From Balneolaceae bacterium (lineage in GTDB: Bacteria; Bacteroidota; Rhodothermia; Balneolales; Balneolaceae), in the NCBI GenBank assembly GCA_020832285.1, contig JAFIFB010000071.1, forward strand, positions 1 through 46,511: a stretch of DNA of 46,511 nt, written 5' to 3'. Shown here piece after piece: positions 28,601 through 35,524 of the stretch. A program made the position numbers and the translations under genes. Numbering within the stretch: position 1 is the first letter of the stretch; the number at the start of each line of letters is the position of its first letter. The notes beneath the pieces were generated by a model, which was not told the origin of the DNA, searched no databases, and saw nothing but the letters and a program-made list of their open reading frames with translations.

Positions 28601-30002
28601 CATCAATGTCACTTTGGCTTAAAGCCGGATAGGATGGATGATTTCCGCTGCCTGCTTCATTTCCCAGCCAACCCCGCTGCCAGTCATCTGCCAAAATGGT
28701 TTCCCATGAAGGCGATTCCAGCAGATTCTCCGCTGGCATGGCGTGACAGCTTGCGCATCCGTGTATCTGCACCAAACGTTCACCCTTGTGGATATCGCCG
28801 CTTATTGATTCCGGGGCCGCTTCAGAGTCGGCAGCGGAGATCAAAAAAGCCGTGATGGCAGCCGCTTCTTCTTCATCCAGGTGGAAATCGGGCATTCGTG
28901 TCCAGCGATAATGACGTGCCGGTTCACCAAGAAACTCAGCAAGAGCCGGCGGGTACCATTTGCCGGCAATACCGGCGAGGCTTAGCCGCTCCTCATCGTT
29001 ATTGTTTGCATCGAGTGTGTGGCAGGCAATGCAACCCAGTGATGTATAAAGTCGTTCTCCTGTGCTGATGAGGCCAGGGCCTTCCTGGAATGATGATTCT
29101 GTTTCGTCAGGAGGCTCACCGAGGGTTGACAGCCATGCAGCAATATCAGCAGCCTCTTGTGGCGTAAAATCCATGTGGGGCATGGTTGCAGAAGGGCGCA
29201 GCGAATGCGGGTTTTCCATCCATTGCTTCATCCAACCGGCGCGAAGACGGCTGCCAACTTCGCTTAGATCAGGTGCGTCACGTTTGAGTTCGGGCATCTT
29301 ATTTCCGTCAAAAAAAGCAGGATCTTCAGGTGAGTGGCATTTCAGGCATGAATAGCGGGTTATAAGTTCCCGTCCGCGTCTTAATTGATTACTGTTGGCA
29401 AGTGCTTCTTCCGTCCCGTTGTGGCTGAGGGCTTTGGGCGGTAAAGGTTCGGGAATAAATAGAGAACCCGACCATAACAGGCGCACCCGGGCCGGTCCTG
29501 ATTCCGAGCTCTGATATCTTAATTGCAGTTCATAGAAACCTTTTCCAAGCCGCACTGGTTCGCTTTCTGCAGAACCGCTGGCTTGTAGAATATTTTCACC
29601 TCCCAGTTTGAGCTCAGCCCGGCCGGTGCCTTCGAAATAGAACTGGTACTCATCTTCTTCGGCAACGTGGAGAACACCTTCCCATTCGGCCTCAAACGGT
29701 CCGGGGTCAAGAAACGGGGTAGGGGAAGCGTCTGCCTCAACAAAAAGTGCAGCAAGGCGGGAAGTTCTTACATCAGATTGTGTTAAGCCCGGGCGGGTGA
29801 AGCGTACCAATAAGCCCGGTTGTTTTGATTCGGGGTTCAGATGGGTGGCCGGAACGATATTATATTCAGATGATTCGAAGTCCTGAAAGAATAAAAACCA
29901 GGCTGATATAGCCACTACCATCAAAACCGGTCCTGCCAGGATGCCTGCAATGATGCGGGCACGACTTTTCTTTGTTTTCTCCGGCGGAAGTTTATCGTTC
30001 AT
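25680..30002 (-). CDS. PA14 / five-haem cytochrome c / beta-propeller protein, membrane-anchored (paralogue 1)
   Basis: 1440 aa. N-terminal membrane helix (17-40), PA14 domain about 60-190, then CXXCH sites CLKCH (219-223), CIACH (324-328), CASCH (416-420), CRACH (498-502) and CNFCH (619-623). Candidate distal Met ligands lie in TMPHMD (273-278), RMPDFH (369-374) and RMPATG (567-572). Next a beta-sandwich of DUF6797 type (about 715-985) with PFGPIPEEHGRYEGIY, and a propeller about 1005-1310 with HGDVWLVDG and MPFGVKVVDGKIYVSNEDE, as in soluble sugar dehydrogenases and PVC-type proteins. An Ig-like tail follows. PA14 could bind carbohydrate, the propeller oxidise it, and the haems take the electrons; that role is inferred. 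It diverges from a paralogue at 30633. Confidence 0.85.
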   Translation of the reverse strand: MNDKLPPEKTKKSRARIIAGILAGPVLMVVAISAWFLFFQDFESSEYNIVPATHLNPESKQPGLLVRFTRPGLTQSDVRTSRLAALFVEADASPTPFLDPGPFEAEWEGVLHVAEEDEYQFYFEGTGRAELKLGGENILQASGSAESEPVRLGKGFYELQLRYQSSESGPARVRLLWSGSLFIPEPLPPKALSHNGTEEALANSNQLRRGRELITRYSCLKCHSPEDPAFFDGNKMPELKRDAPDLSEVGSRLRAGWMKQWMENPHSLRPSATMPHMDFTPQEAADIAAWLSTLGEPPDETESSFQEGPGLISTGERLYTSLGCIACHTLDANNNDEERLSLAGIAGKWYPPALAEFLGEPARHYRWTRMPDFHLDEEEAAAITAFLISAADSEAAPESISGDIHKGERLVQIHGCASCHAMPAENLLESPSWETILADDWQRGWLGNEAGSGNHPSYPALSQSDIDALKAFAAEGAESLKRFTPIEFAARQVMELDCRACHVIDGQADRWSMLTDEEEPADVDSEDQTLMERPPLTWTGEKLQPEWFGNLLAGSLEFEARPWMDARMPATGAKPDLLARGMIESHGFDGVNFRHIRPDPEMIAIGRRLSTDIGGGFGCNFCHGGREDLDMYQFGDRLRPEYFYWKMWTPSRVDSLSAMPQFGSLRDGRTRLRDTVDGIAEVQFEAIWHFFVENRLSQRDPDAESVVTRWDELYRQMDTGPFFSRAMEVPEGNPEPKGLAIRVGDQQQAAVHFDQDLLRMSAGWSGDFLNFRSNHDWGTRNSRPPAAGGVMKFLNPAVSGWNIAGNPLNFTDIREEPFGPIPEEHGRYEGIYLHGNRVVLSYTVSGVSVLESPWYVEHSQTGAFVRDLKIGSHDQPLAVLLFDSEDEPVQIQSQSILQTARSGQNGNITVAALPGENAAELAVTEEGHVALQLEPHDEERTVRVLIWNGNAADETSFLELASANGTPDDVRSLTDPGPPLWGEPLVTRGEIGENDTAYIADKITAPVENPYDALLHFTGLDFMEDGRAVLSTIHGDVWLVDGLNDSLEQITWQRFATGLNMPFGVKVVDGKIYVSNEDELTILHDRNGNGEADFYENFQNLITPGAGGWNQAFGLEADSEGNFYFVRGRGSRLSDYRNGVIRVSADGSRMDLIASGFRQPFGMGISPDGLVTVSQQEGTWVPQTPVHIIDPETRKGSFYGYQPGQFRTEDPYPREIGYEPPILWLPRNIDNSGGGQVWVDSDSWGLPRGQMLHLSYGRGTINKIMYETVDGDRQGAVVPLGRVSSRLRVGRFHPDDGHLYVAGLSPEGFQRVRYTGEPLYLPTDVHAHENGLRIRFSQPLNPETADDVSNFQVQRWNYRWSREYGSEFYSVENPDLMGEDEVDVTSVNISDDSMEIFLEIPGMVPVMQMRISYNLTASDGTPMQEDIYNTVNALNPIFDP

Positions 30003-30141
30003 ATTCCAAGTTGGTTTTATTCAATCAGAAAAACTGCCAACATCTCAACCTGCTCTAAATAAAATGATTTTCCGGTTGTGATAATGCAACCGATGAAAAA
30101 AAGAAAATCAAATACTAAATAAACTAAAAAAAACCGAAAAT

Positions 30142-30193
30142 GAAACTTAAAAAAGTTTATTTGCTTTGGAAAAGAAACCAAAAGAAATTATAA
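30142..30193 (+). promoter_or_regulatory. Candidate control motif cluster between the two cytochrome genes
   Basis: Contains GAAACTTAAAA (30142-30152), TTTATTTGCTT (30156-30166) and AAAAGAAATTATAA (30180-30193), the same three words found upstream of SusC, in a different order. Position suggests a shared regulator or promoter type. AT-rich words carry some risk of chance match. Confidence 0.33.
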
Positions 30194-30213
30194 TGGATTT
30201 AGATAGAAGATAA

Positions 30214-30538
30214 GGTGCTACAGGAATTGTTTTGGGTAGTTATTCTTGAGATATCTGGAATCTCCTCTTGAGAGGGGAAAAGTTAGTCAAAAACACGACT
30301 TGTCTTGATTTGTTGACTGACGAGGGGTGTGTTTACGAAGCCATGAAACGGGATCAGGACATAGAAAATGTGCCTACACCCAGAACACACCCCTCGTTCG
30401 ACAAATCATCCGTCGGCTGACGGATATTTGTCTTCACATTTCCCCTCTCAAGTTGAGAGGTTTTCGAAATCCCGACCCCTCGGGGAGGGGACTGTACGGC
30501 CACCATTTCAAATTACCAACAACAATTCCTGTAGAACC
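30214..30538 (+). mobile_element. ISL3-ended MITE 2
   Basis: 325 bp. Left end GGTGCTACAGGAATTGTTTT, right end (minus strand) GGTTCTACAGGAATTGTTGT. Flanks GAAGATAA (30206-30213) and GAAATTAA (30539-30546) match at six of eight bases, a possible decayed target duplication. It has a short left arm (30261-30280) and a long right arm (about 30439-30491), the mirror of MITE 1. The internal CGAGGGGTGTGTT/AACACACCCCTCG pair is conserved. Confidence 0.85.
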
Positions 30539-30632
30539 GAAATTAATAAGCTTATACAAGCTTAGTGATGGACAGTTAGTGTGCAAATAGAAATATAAGT
30601 TCGGAGTTTCGGATGTGTAAATACAAGGAAAT

Positions 30633-33600
30633 ATGAAGGATAGGAAAAAATATGTCTCTCTCATTATTATTTTCTGTTTTGCTTTAACAGCTCTTACAAT
30701 TTGGTACATAAAAAATAAAAATGAAGGATCGTCCGGAAGTAATGATCTGAATCTGACCGGCCAATTTGAGCATGAGATACCAAATCAGGGAGTGCTTGTT
30801 CAGTTTTCACAAACTCACTCAGAACAGAACGATTTTCGCACATCACGGCTTTTAGCTTTATACGTGGATTCTGGTGAACCACCCACTCCGTTTTTCGAGC
30901 CGGGACCATTTCAGGCGGAATTTAGCGGATGGATCGAAATTACTGAAGAATCAGAATACAGATTCCATTTTGAAGGAACCGGGCAATTAGAGTTGCATTT
31001 TGATGGGAAGACTCTGTTGCGTTCAGAAGATGAAGTCAGAGTGAGTGAAGCAATACTCCTGTCAGAAGGAAGTTACTTTTTAAGTGCAACGTATGTCAGT
31101 CCTGAAGATGAATCGGCACAGATGAGGCTTCTCTGGTCAGGCCGCTCATTTGGCCCGGAAACCATTCCCCCGACTGCACTGCGTTATGATGAATCGGATG
31201 AACAACTGCAGAAAGCCTCAAGAATACGTCATGGCCGCTATCTGGTGGCAGAAAATTACTGTATAAGTTGCCATCAACCAGAAGATCCGGCCTATTTTGA
31301 CAGGGCCGTGATGCCCGAATTGAAAAAAGATGCTCAATCTCTTGTAGGTGCAGGCAGTAATCTCCGGGCTGGCTGGCTGAAAAATTGGATAGCGAATCCT
31401 GATGCAGCCTATCTTTCATCACGGTTGCATAATTGGAGCCTGGACGATCAGCAGGCGGCAGATATTGCTTTATTTCTTACGGATATTGGTGAACCATCTC
31501 CTACTCTGGCAGATGATACCCCGGCTGTTATTAAGAGAGGCGGAGAGTTGTTTGCAATGCTGGGATGTGTGGCGTGCCATACATTGAGTGAAAAACCTGA
31601 AGACGATGATCGACTGGCTCTGAAAAATATTGCTGATAAATGGTTTCCGGCTTCCCTTGTAAACTACCTGAAAGCACCGGGAAGTAAAAATGTGTGGACG
31701 GAAATGCCTGATTTTCACCTCAGCGATGAGGAAGCACATGCAATTGTTTCTTTTTTATTTGATCAAAGTAGTTTGGGTTCAGATGAACAGATTGAAGGAG
31801 ATATAGGCAGAGGCAGGTCTCTTGTGCAGCAGATGGGATGTGTTAGTTGTCATGCTGGTCCTGCAGAGAATGAGTTGTCGGCATCCTCTTTGGAATCATT
31901 ATTAACATCGGATTGGCAGCAAGTATTTTTGACTGAAAATGATACTTCCGCATTTCCTCATCCGGAGCTTACAACCGAAGAAGTTGAAGCCTTGATTGCA
32001 TTTGCAGATCAGGGATTTGAATCATTACAACGCAGTAGTCCGATAGAATTTGCAGGAAGGCAGATTGAGTCAATGAACTGCCAGGAATGCCACTCGATGG
32101 ATGGCAGACAGGCTAAACTGGCGTTGTTTGCCTCTGAGGTTGAACATCTTCTTGAAGATGCGGAAAGGAATCCTTTTGGAGACAAAATTCCGTCGCTCAC
32201 ATGGGTTGGTGAACAGTTGCAGCCGGAGTGGCTTGAGAGTGTCCTGGCCGGAACCCTGGAGCATCCGGCACGGCCCTGGCTGGATGCCAGAATGCCTGCA
32301 GTTGGTGCAGAGCCATCGCTTTTTGCGAAAGGATTAATGGCGACGCATGGTTTCAGTCCGGATTATGAACCTGTCGAGCCCGACCCTGAACTTACACGTC
32401 ATGGACGCGCGCTGGCTATAGGTATCGGTTTTCTTGGGTGCGATTCCTGTCATCACGGGGGCGAAGCCGGCGGGATGCCTGCTCCTCATCTGGGTTTACT
32501 TGCAGATAGATTGCGCCCTGAATTTTACCACTGGATGTTGCAATCTCCGCGCAGAGTAGACCCGCAAACGGCCATGCCGGAATATGTGAATGAAGAGGGC
32601 ATGACATGGCAAAGAGAGCGATTCGATGGCATTGCCGAAAAACAGTTTGAAGCGATATGGCATTATCTTGTTGAAAATCGCGGGAACTTTGGTCTGTTAG
32701 ATGATACTGTAGCAGGCGGACCCGGAACACCCTATGCAGAGATGTATCAACAAATGGACAAAGGGCCATTTTTTTCGGGAGTGATTGAAATACCCGGAGC
32801 AGGTGAACAGCCTAAAGGATTATCTATTCGAGTGGGTGATGGGCGGCAGGCAACGATCCATTTTGATCACGATTTGCTCAGAATGGGGGCTGCCTGGACA
32901 GGAGAATATCTGGAGTTCCGAAATGATGGAGACTGGGGTATACGAACCAGCCAGCCACCTTTGGCAGTAGGCAATGTCCGGTTTGTGAACAGGGATGTGG
33001 GAGGATGGAGCTTACAAAATGAGTTTGAGGATAGTCGTGAGATGCCCTTTGGCCCTGTCCCTGAAAGTGATGGCCGCTACAATGGAGTCTATATTCATGA
33101 CAATCGGGTTGTGCTTTCCTACCACCTTTATGGATCGGATATTCTTGAATCACCCTGGTTTGAAGAAAATAACCAAACAGGTGCATTTATTCGTGATTTT
33201 CAGGTTGGCCCGAATCAGCAATCACTTTCTGTTTTGCTTTTTGATGGTGAAGACGGACTGGAAACAGATTCCAGGGGATCGTTTGAGGTCATCAGGACAG
33301 AAAAAAACGGAAGAGTAAAAATTGCGGCAGTCCAAAGACAAGGCGGGATTGAACTGTTTACATCAGACCAACAGGCAGCTCTTCGGTTTGATCCGCAAAA
33401 TAACTCTCGCACAGTACGTGTACTGCTTTGGGAAGGGGGTGCAGATGAAGAAAATGATTTTTTTGCACTGGCAGCAGACCATCAGGATCCGGATGATATA
33501 AACCGGTTCACTGAACCCGGTTCCGGTTTGTGGGATCCGCTGATCACAACAGGTGAGCTGGGGGAGACTGATGGGCCTTATGCCGTGGATATCGTTACAT

Positions 33601-34928
33601 TTCCCCTGGAGAACCCGTACGATGTGTTTTTCCATTTGACGGGTGTGGATTTTATGGATGACGGGCGGGCGTTGATAACAACCATGCACGGCGATGTCTG
33701 GCTTGTGGACGGTCTTGATGATTCACTGGAACAAATTACCTGGCAGCGATTTGCTACTGGTTTGAATATGCCGTTTGGTGTTAGAGTAGTTGATGGAAAA
33801 ATCTATGTCTCCAACGAAGATGAACTGACGATTCTGCATGACCGGAACGGTAACGGGCAGGCCGATTATTATGAAAACTTCCGAAATCTGATCGCACCGG
33901 GACGTGGTGCATGGCGCCAAGCGTTTGGCCTTGAAGTGGATGCTGAAGGAAATTTTTATTTTGCACGAGGCAGAGGGCACCGGCAAATCGAAGATGCAAA
34001 TGGCGTCTTTCGGGTTTCACCGGATGGAAAAGAGATGGAAAGAATCGCGGTAGGATTCCGACAGCCCTGGACCATGGGAATCAGCCCTTCCGGACGGGTT
34101 ACGGTTACTCAGCAGGAGGGGCCCTGGGTACCACAGACGCCCGTTCATAAAATTGACCTGGAAACCAGAAAAGGGAATTTTTACGGAGATATGAACACGT
34201 ACCCAGTGGAGAATTATCCAAGGGAGCTTGGTTTTGAACCTCCAATTCTTTGGTTGCCTCGTCATATTGACAGTTCGGCCGGTGGACAGGTTTGGGTGGA
34301 TTCAGACAGATGGGGCCTGCCCAGGGATCAGATGCTTCATCTCTCCTGGGGCAGAAGCTCGTTAATGCAGCTTATGCATGAGCAGGTGGATGGCGACCGG
34401 CAGGGCGGGGTAGTGCCCATTGTTTCATTTACTGGTATCCGGCCAAGAACCGGCAGGTTCAACCCGGTGGATGGTCAGCTATATGTTGCCGGATTTGAAA
34501 ATCAGGGTTTTCAGCGGGTTCGTTACACTGGAATTAATGTTAACATGCCTGTGGCGATACAGGCTTATGAAAATGGAATTTGGTTGCAATTCAGTGATCC
34601 GCTGAATCCCGAGAGTGCTGGTGATGTCAGCAGATATACTGTTCATCGGTGGAACTATATCTGGCAGGAATATTACGGTTCTCACCATTATTCGGTTGAA
34701 AATCCGGATCGCTTCGGTGAGGATATTGTTCCGATAGAGTCCGTAACAGTTCTGAATAACGGGATGGAAATTTTCCTGGAAATCCCTGGCATGATACCCG
34801 TTCATCAGATGCGAATTTCATACGATATTGAAGCGGCAGACGGCACGCAGCTGGAAAAGAGTATCTACAACACAGTACACAACCTGAGACCGGCATTCAG
34901 GCACGATGGACAGGTTTCATTGGAATAG
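30633..34928 (+). CDS. PA14 / five-haem cytochrome c / beta-propeller protein, membrane-anchored (paralogue 2)
   Basis: 1431 aa, same architecture as 25680-30002: N-terminal helix (7-26), PA14 about 50-185, CXXCH at CISCH (210-214), CVACH (312-316), CVSCH (403-407), CQECH (483-487), CDSCH (603-607), DUF6797-like sandwich, propeller and Ig-like tail. Propeller blades are nearly identical between the two (HGDVWLVDG, SLEQITWQRFATGLNMPFGV), while the PA14 and cytochrome parts differ much more. The TMPHMD segment that should give the distal ligand of haem 1 is here SRLHNWSL, without Met. MPDFH (haem 2) and RMPAVG are kept. It starts 95 bases after MITE 2. Confidence 0.85.
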   Translation: MKDRKKYVSLIIIFCFALTALTIWYIKNKNEGSSGSNDLNLTGQFEHEIPNQGVLVQFSQTHSEQNDFRTSRLLALYVDSGEPPTPFFEPGPFQAEFSGWIEITEESEYRFHFEGTGQLELHFDGKTLLRSEDEVRVSEAILLSEGSYFLSATYVSPEDESAQMRLLWSGRSFGPETIPPTALRYDESDEQLQKASRIRHGRYLVAENYCISCHQPEDPAYFDRAVMPELKKDAQSLVGAGSNLRAGWLKNWIANPDAAYLSSRLHNWSLDDQQAADIALFLTDIGEPSPTLADDTPAVIKRGGELFAMLGCVACHTLSEKPEDDDRLALKNIADKWFPASLVNYLKAPGSKNVWTEMPDFHLSDEEAHAIVSFLFDQSSLGSDEQIEGDIGRGRSLVQQMGCVSCHAGPAENELSASSLESLLTSDWQQVFLTENDTSAFPHPELTTEEVEALIAFADQGFESLQRSSPIEFAGRQIESMNCQECHSMDGRQAKLALFASEVEHLLEDAERNPFGDKIPSLTWVGEQLQPEWLESVLAGTLEHPARPWLDARMPAVGAEPSLFAKGLMATHGFSPDYEPVEPDPELTRHGRALAIGIGFLGCDSCHHGGEAGGMPAPHLGLLADRLRPEFYHWMLQSPRRVDPQTAMPEYVNEEGMTWQRERFDGIAEKQFEAIWHYLVENRGNFGLLDDTVAGGPGTPYAEMYQQMDKGPFFSGVIEIPGAGEQPKGLSIRVGDGRQATIHFDHDLLRMGAAWTGEYLEFRNDGDWGIRTSQPPLAVGNVRFVNRDVGGWSLQNEFEDSREMPFGPVPESDGRYNGVYIHDNRVVLSYHLYGSDILESPWFEENNQTGAFIRDFQVGPNQQSLSVLLFDGEDGLETDSRGSFEVIRTEKNGRVKIAAVQRQGGIELFTSDQQAALRFDPQNNSRTVRVLLWEGGADEENDFFALAADHQDPDDINRFTEPGSGLWDPLITTGELGETDGPYAVDIVTFPLENPYDVFFHLTGVDFMDDGRALITTMHGDVWLVDGLDDSLEQITWQRFATGLNMPFGVRVVDGKIYVSNEDELTILHDRNGNGQADYYENFRNLIAPGRGAWRQAFGLEVDAEGNFYFARGRGHRQIEDANGVFRVSPDGKEMERIAVGFRQPWTMGISPSGRVTVTQQEGPWVPQTPVHKIDLETRKGNFYGDMNTYPVENYPRELGFEPPILWLPRHIDSSAGGQVWVDSDRWGLPRDQMLHLSWGRSSLMQLMHEQVDGDRQGGVVPIVSFTGIRPRTGRFNPVDGQLYVAGFENQGFQRVRYTGINVNMPVAIQAYENGIWLQFSDPLNPESAGDVSRYTVHRWNYIWQEYYGSHHYSVENPDRFGEDIVPIESVTVLNNGMEIFLEIPGMIPVHQMRISYDIEAADGTQLEKSIYNTVHNLRPAFRHDGQVSLE

Positions 34929-35009
34929 AAGCAGGGTCTCAAGAATGAGGGGTTCTGCTGGTAATATTGTGGGTTTTTGAAGTCGCTCTGAATAGATTTA
35001 ATTAAATTG

Positions 35010-35037
35010 AGCTATCAGCTATCAGCTATCAGCTATC
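35010..35037 (+). repeat. Tandem heptamer (AGCTATC) x4
   Basis: Four perfect copies of AGCTATC in 28 bases, followed by AGATTTCAGG. Length in multiples of seven makes it a likely variable-number site. It is intergenic between convergent genes, so no effect on a protein. Confidence 0.9.
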
Positions 35038-35077
35038 AGATTTCAGGCTGACATGCGTGAAGGAGCTTGTTTTTTCT

Positions 35078-35421
35078 GGTTATACAGGAATTGTTGTGAG
35101 TAGATATTTTTGAGATACTGAAATATCCTCCACGAGGGGTGTGTTTGCCAAGCCCTGTAAGGGCGCCATAACACAGCCCAGGGCACAGTGAGCAATGCGA
35201 ACGACGCCCTGGGATAAAATGTAACATAAAAAAACCCCGAGGCGAGTTGTTTTGTAAAAGCAGTAAACAGTTTCGAGGGGTAGTCGTGGGAACCCGAAAA
35301 GGAAAACCGTGGCGGGATTGATGTGATGCAAGAGGGAAGCCGCCCCGTATAGGTCTGGACTGGCAAGATGGGACTGCAGGGGCTGTAAAATCAATTTACC
35401 CACAACAATTCCTGTAGAGCC
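35078..35421. mobile_element. ISL3-ended MITE 3 carrying a REP-like interior
   Basis: 344 bp. Left end GGTTATACAGGAATTGTTGT, right end (minus strand) GGCTCTACAGGAATTGTTGT. TTTTTCT lies directly outside both ends (35071-35077 and 35422-35428), a likely target-site duplication. The interior starts like MITE 1 and 2 (ACGAGGGGTGTGTTTGCCAA, 35132-35151) but the rest is repeat D (35171-35360), also found at 45566-45770. Confidence 0.87.
35171..35360 (+). repeat. Repeat D, copy 1 (REP-like hairpin unit)
   Basis: Hairpin GCCCAGGGC (35176-35184) with GCCCTGGG (35206-35213), loop ACAGTGAGCAATGCGAACGA-type. Then ACCCCGAG...TTTCGAGGGGT, GTCGTGGGAACCCG and GGCGGGATTGATG, all matched in copy 2. The style resembles REP units mobilised by RAYT-type transposases in Bacteroidota, which is a guess. 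No such transposase is in the window. Confidence 0.75.
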
Positions 35422-35452
35422 TTTTTCTTATGCCATCGAAACAGAATTTATG

Positions 35453-35476
35453 GCCCCTGAAACCATTTCCAGGGGC
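35453..35476 (-). terminator. Probable terminator of the 35525-36880 gene
   Basis: GCCCCTG (35453-35459) pairs with CAGGGGC (35470-35476); the reading strand continues into CATAAATTCTG, only moderately T-rich. It lies 49 bases past the stop. Confidence 0.5.
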
Positions 35477-35524
35477 TCTGTCGTTGCTGACGGCTTTTAG
35501 CTTTTGTCCGGATTTCAAACCAGG

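Larger units (their letters stand above)
30003..30632. other. 630-base divergent promoter region with an inserted MITE
   Basis: No supported gene. It holds the shared motif cluster at 30142-30193 and MITE 2 at 30214-30538, and it is AT-rich either side. It must carry promoters for both PA14/cytochrome genes. Confidence 0.6.
34929..35524. other. 596-base gene-free region with tandem repeat and MITE 3
   Basis: Holds a heptanucleotide tandem repeat (35010-35037), MITE 3 (35078-35421) and the terminator of the oxidoreductase at 35525. GCTGACGGCTTTTAGC at 35487-35502 resembles words at 7270-7300. No gene. Confidence 0.65.

Noticed and set aside
25680-30002. Plus-strand open frame of 240 codons (26706-27428) opposite the cytochrome gene
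   Set aside because: It is antisense to the propeller part; the minus-strand frame has domain motifs and a paralogue, the plus-strand one has none.
30327-30709. Open frames of 65-91 codons around MITE 2
   Set aside because: They read through the MITE arms; the peptides repeat what the same arms give in MITE 1 and in 6990-7070.
35010-35037. AGCTATC tandem array as a CRISPR-like array
   Set aside because: Units are seven bases with no spacers.
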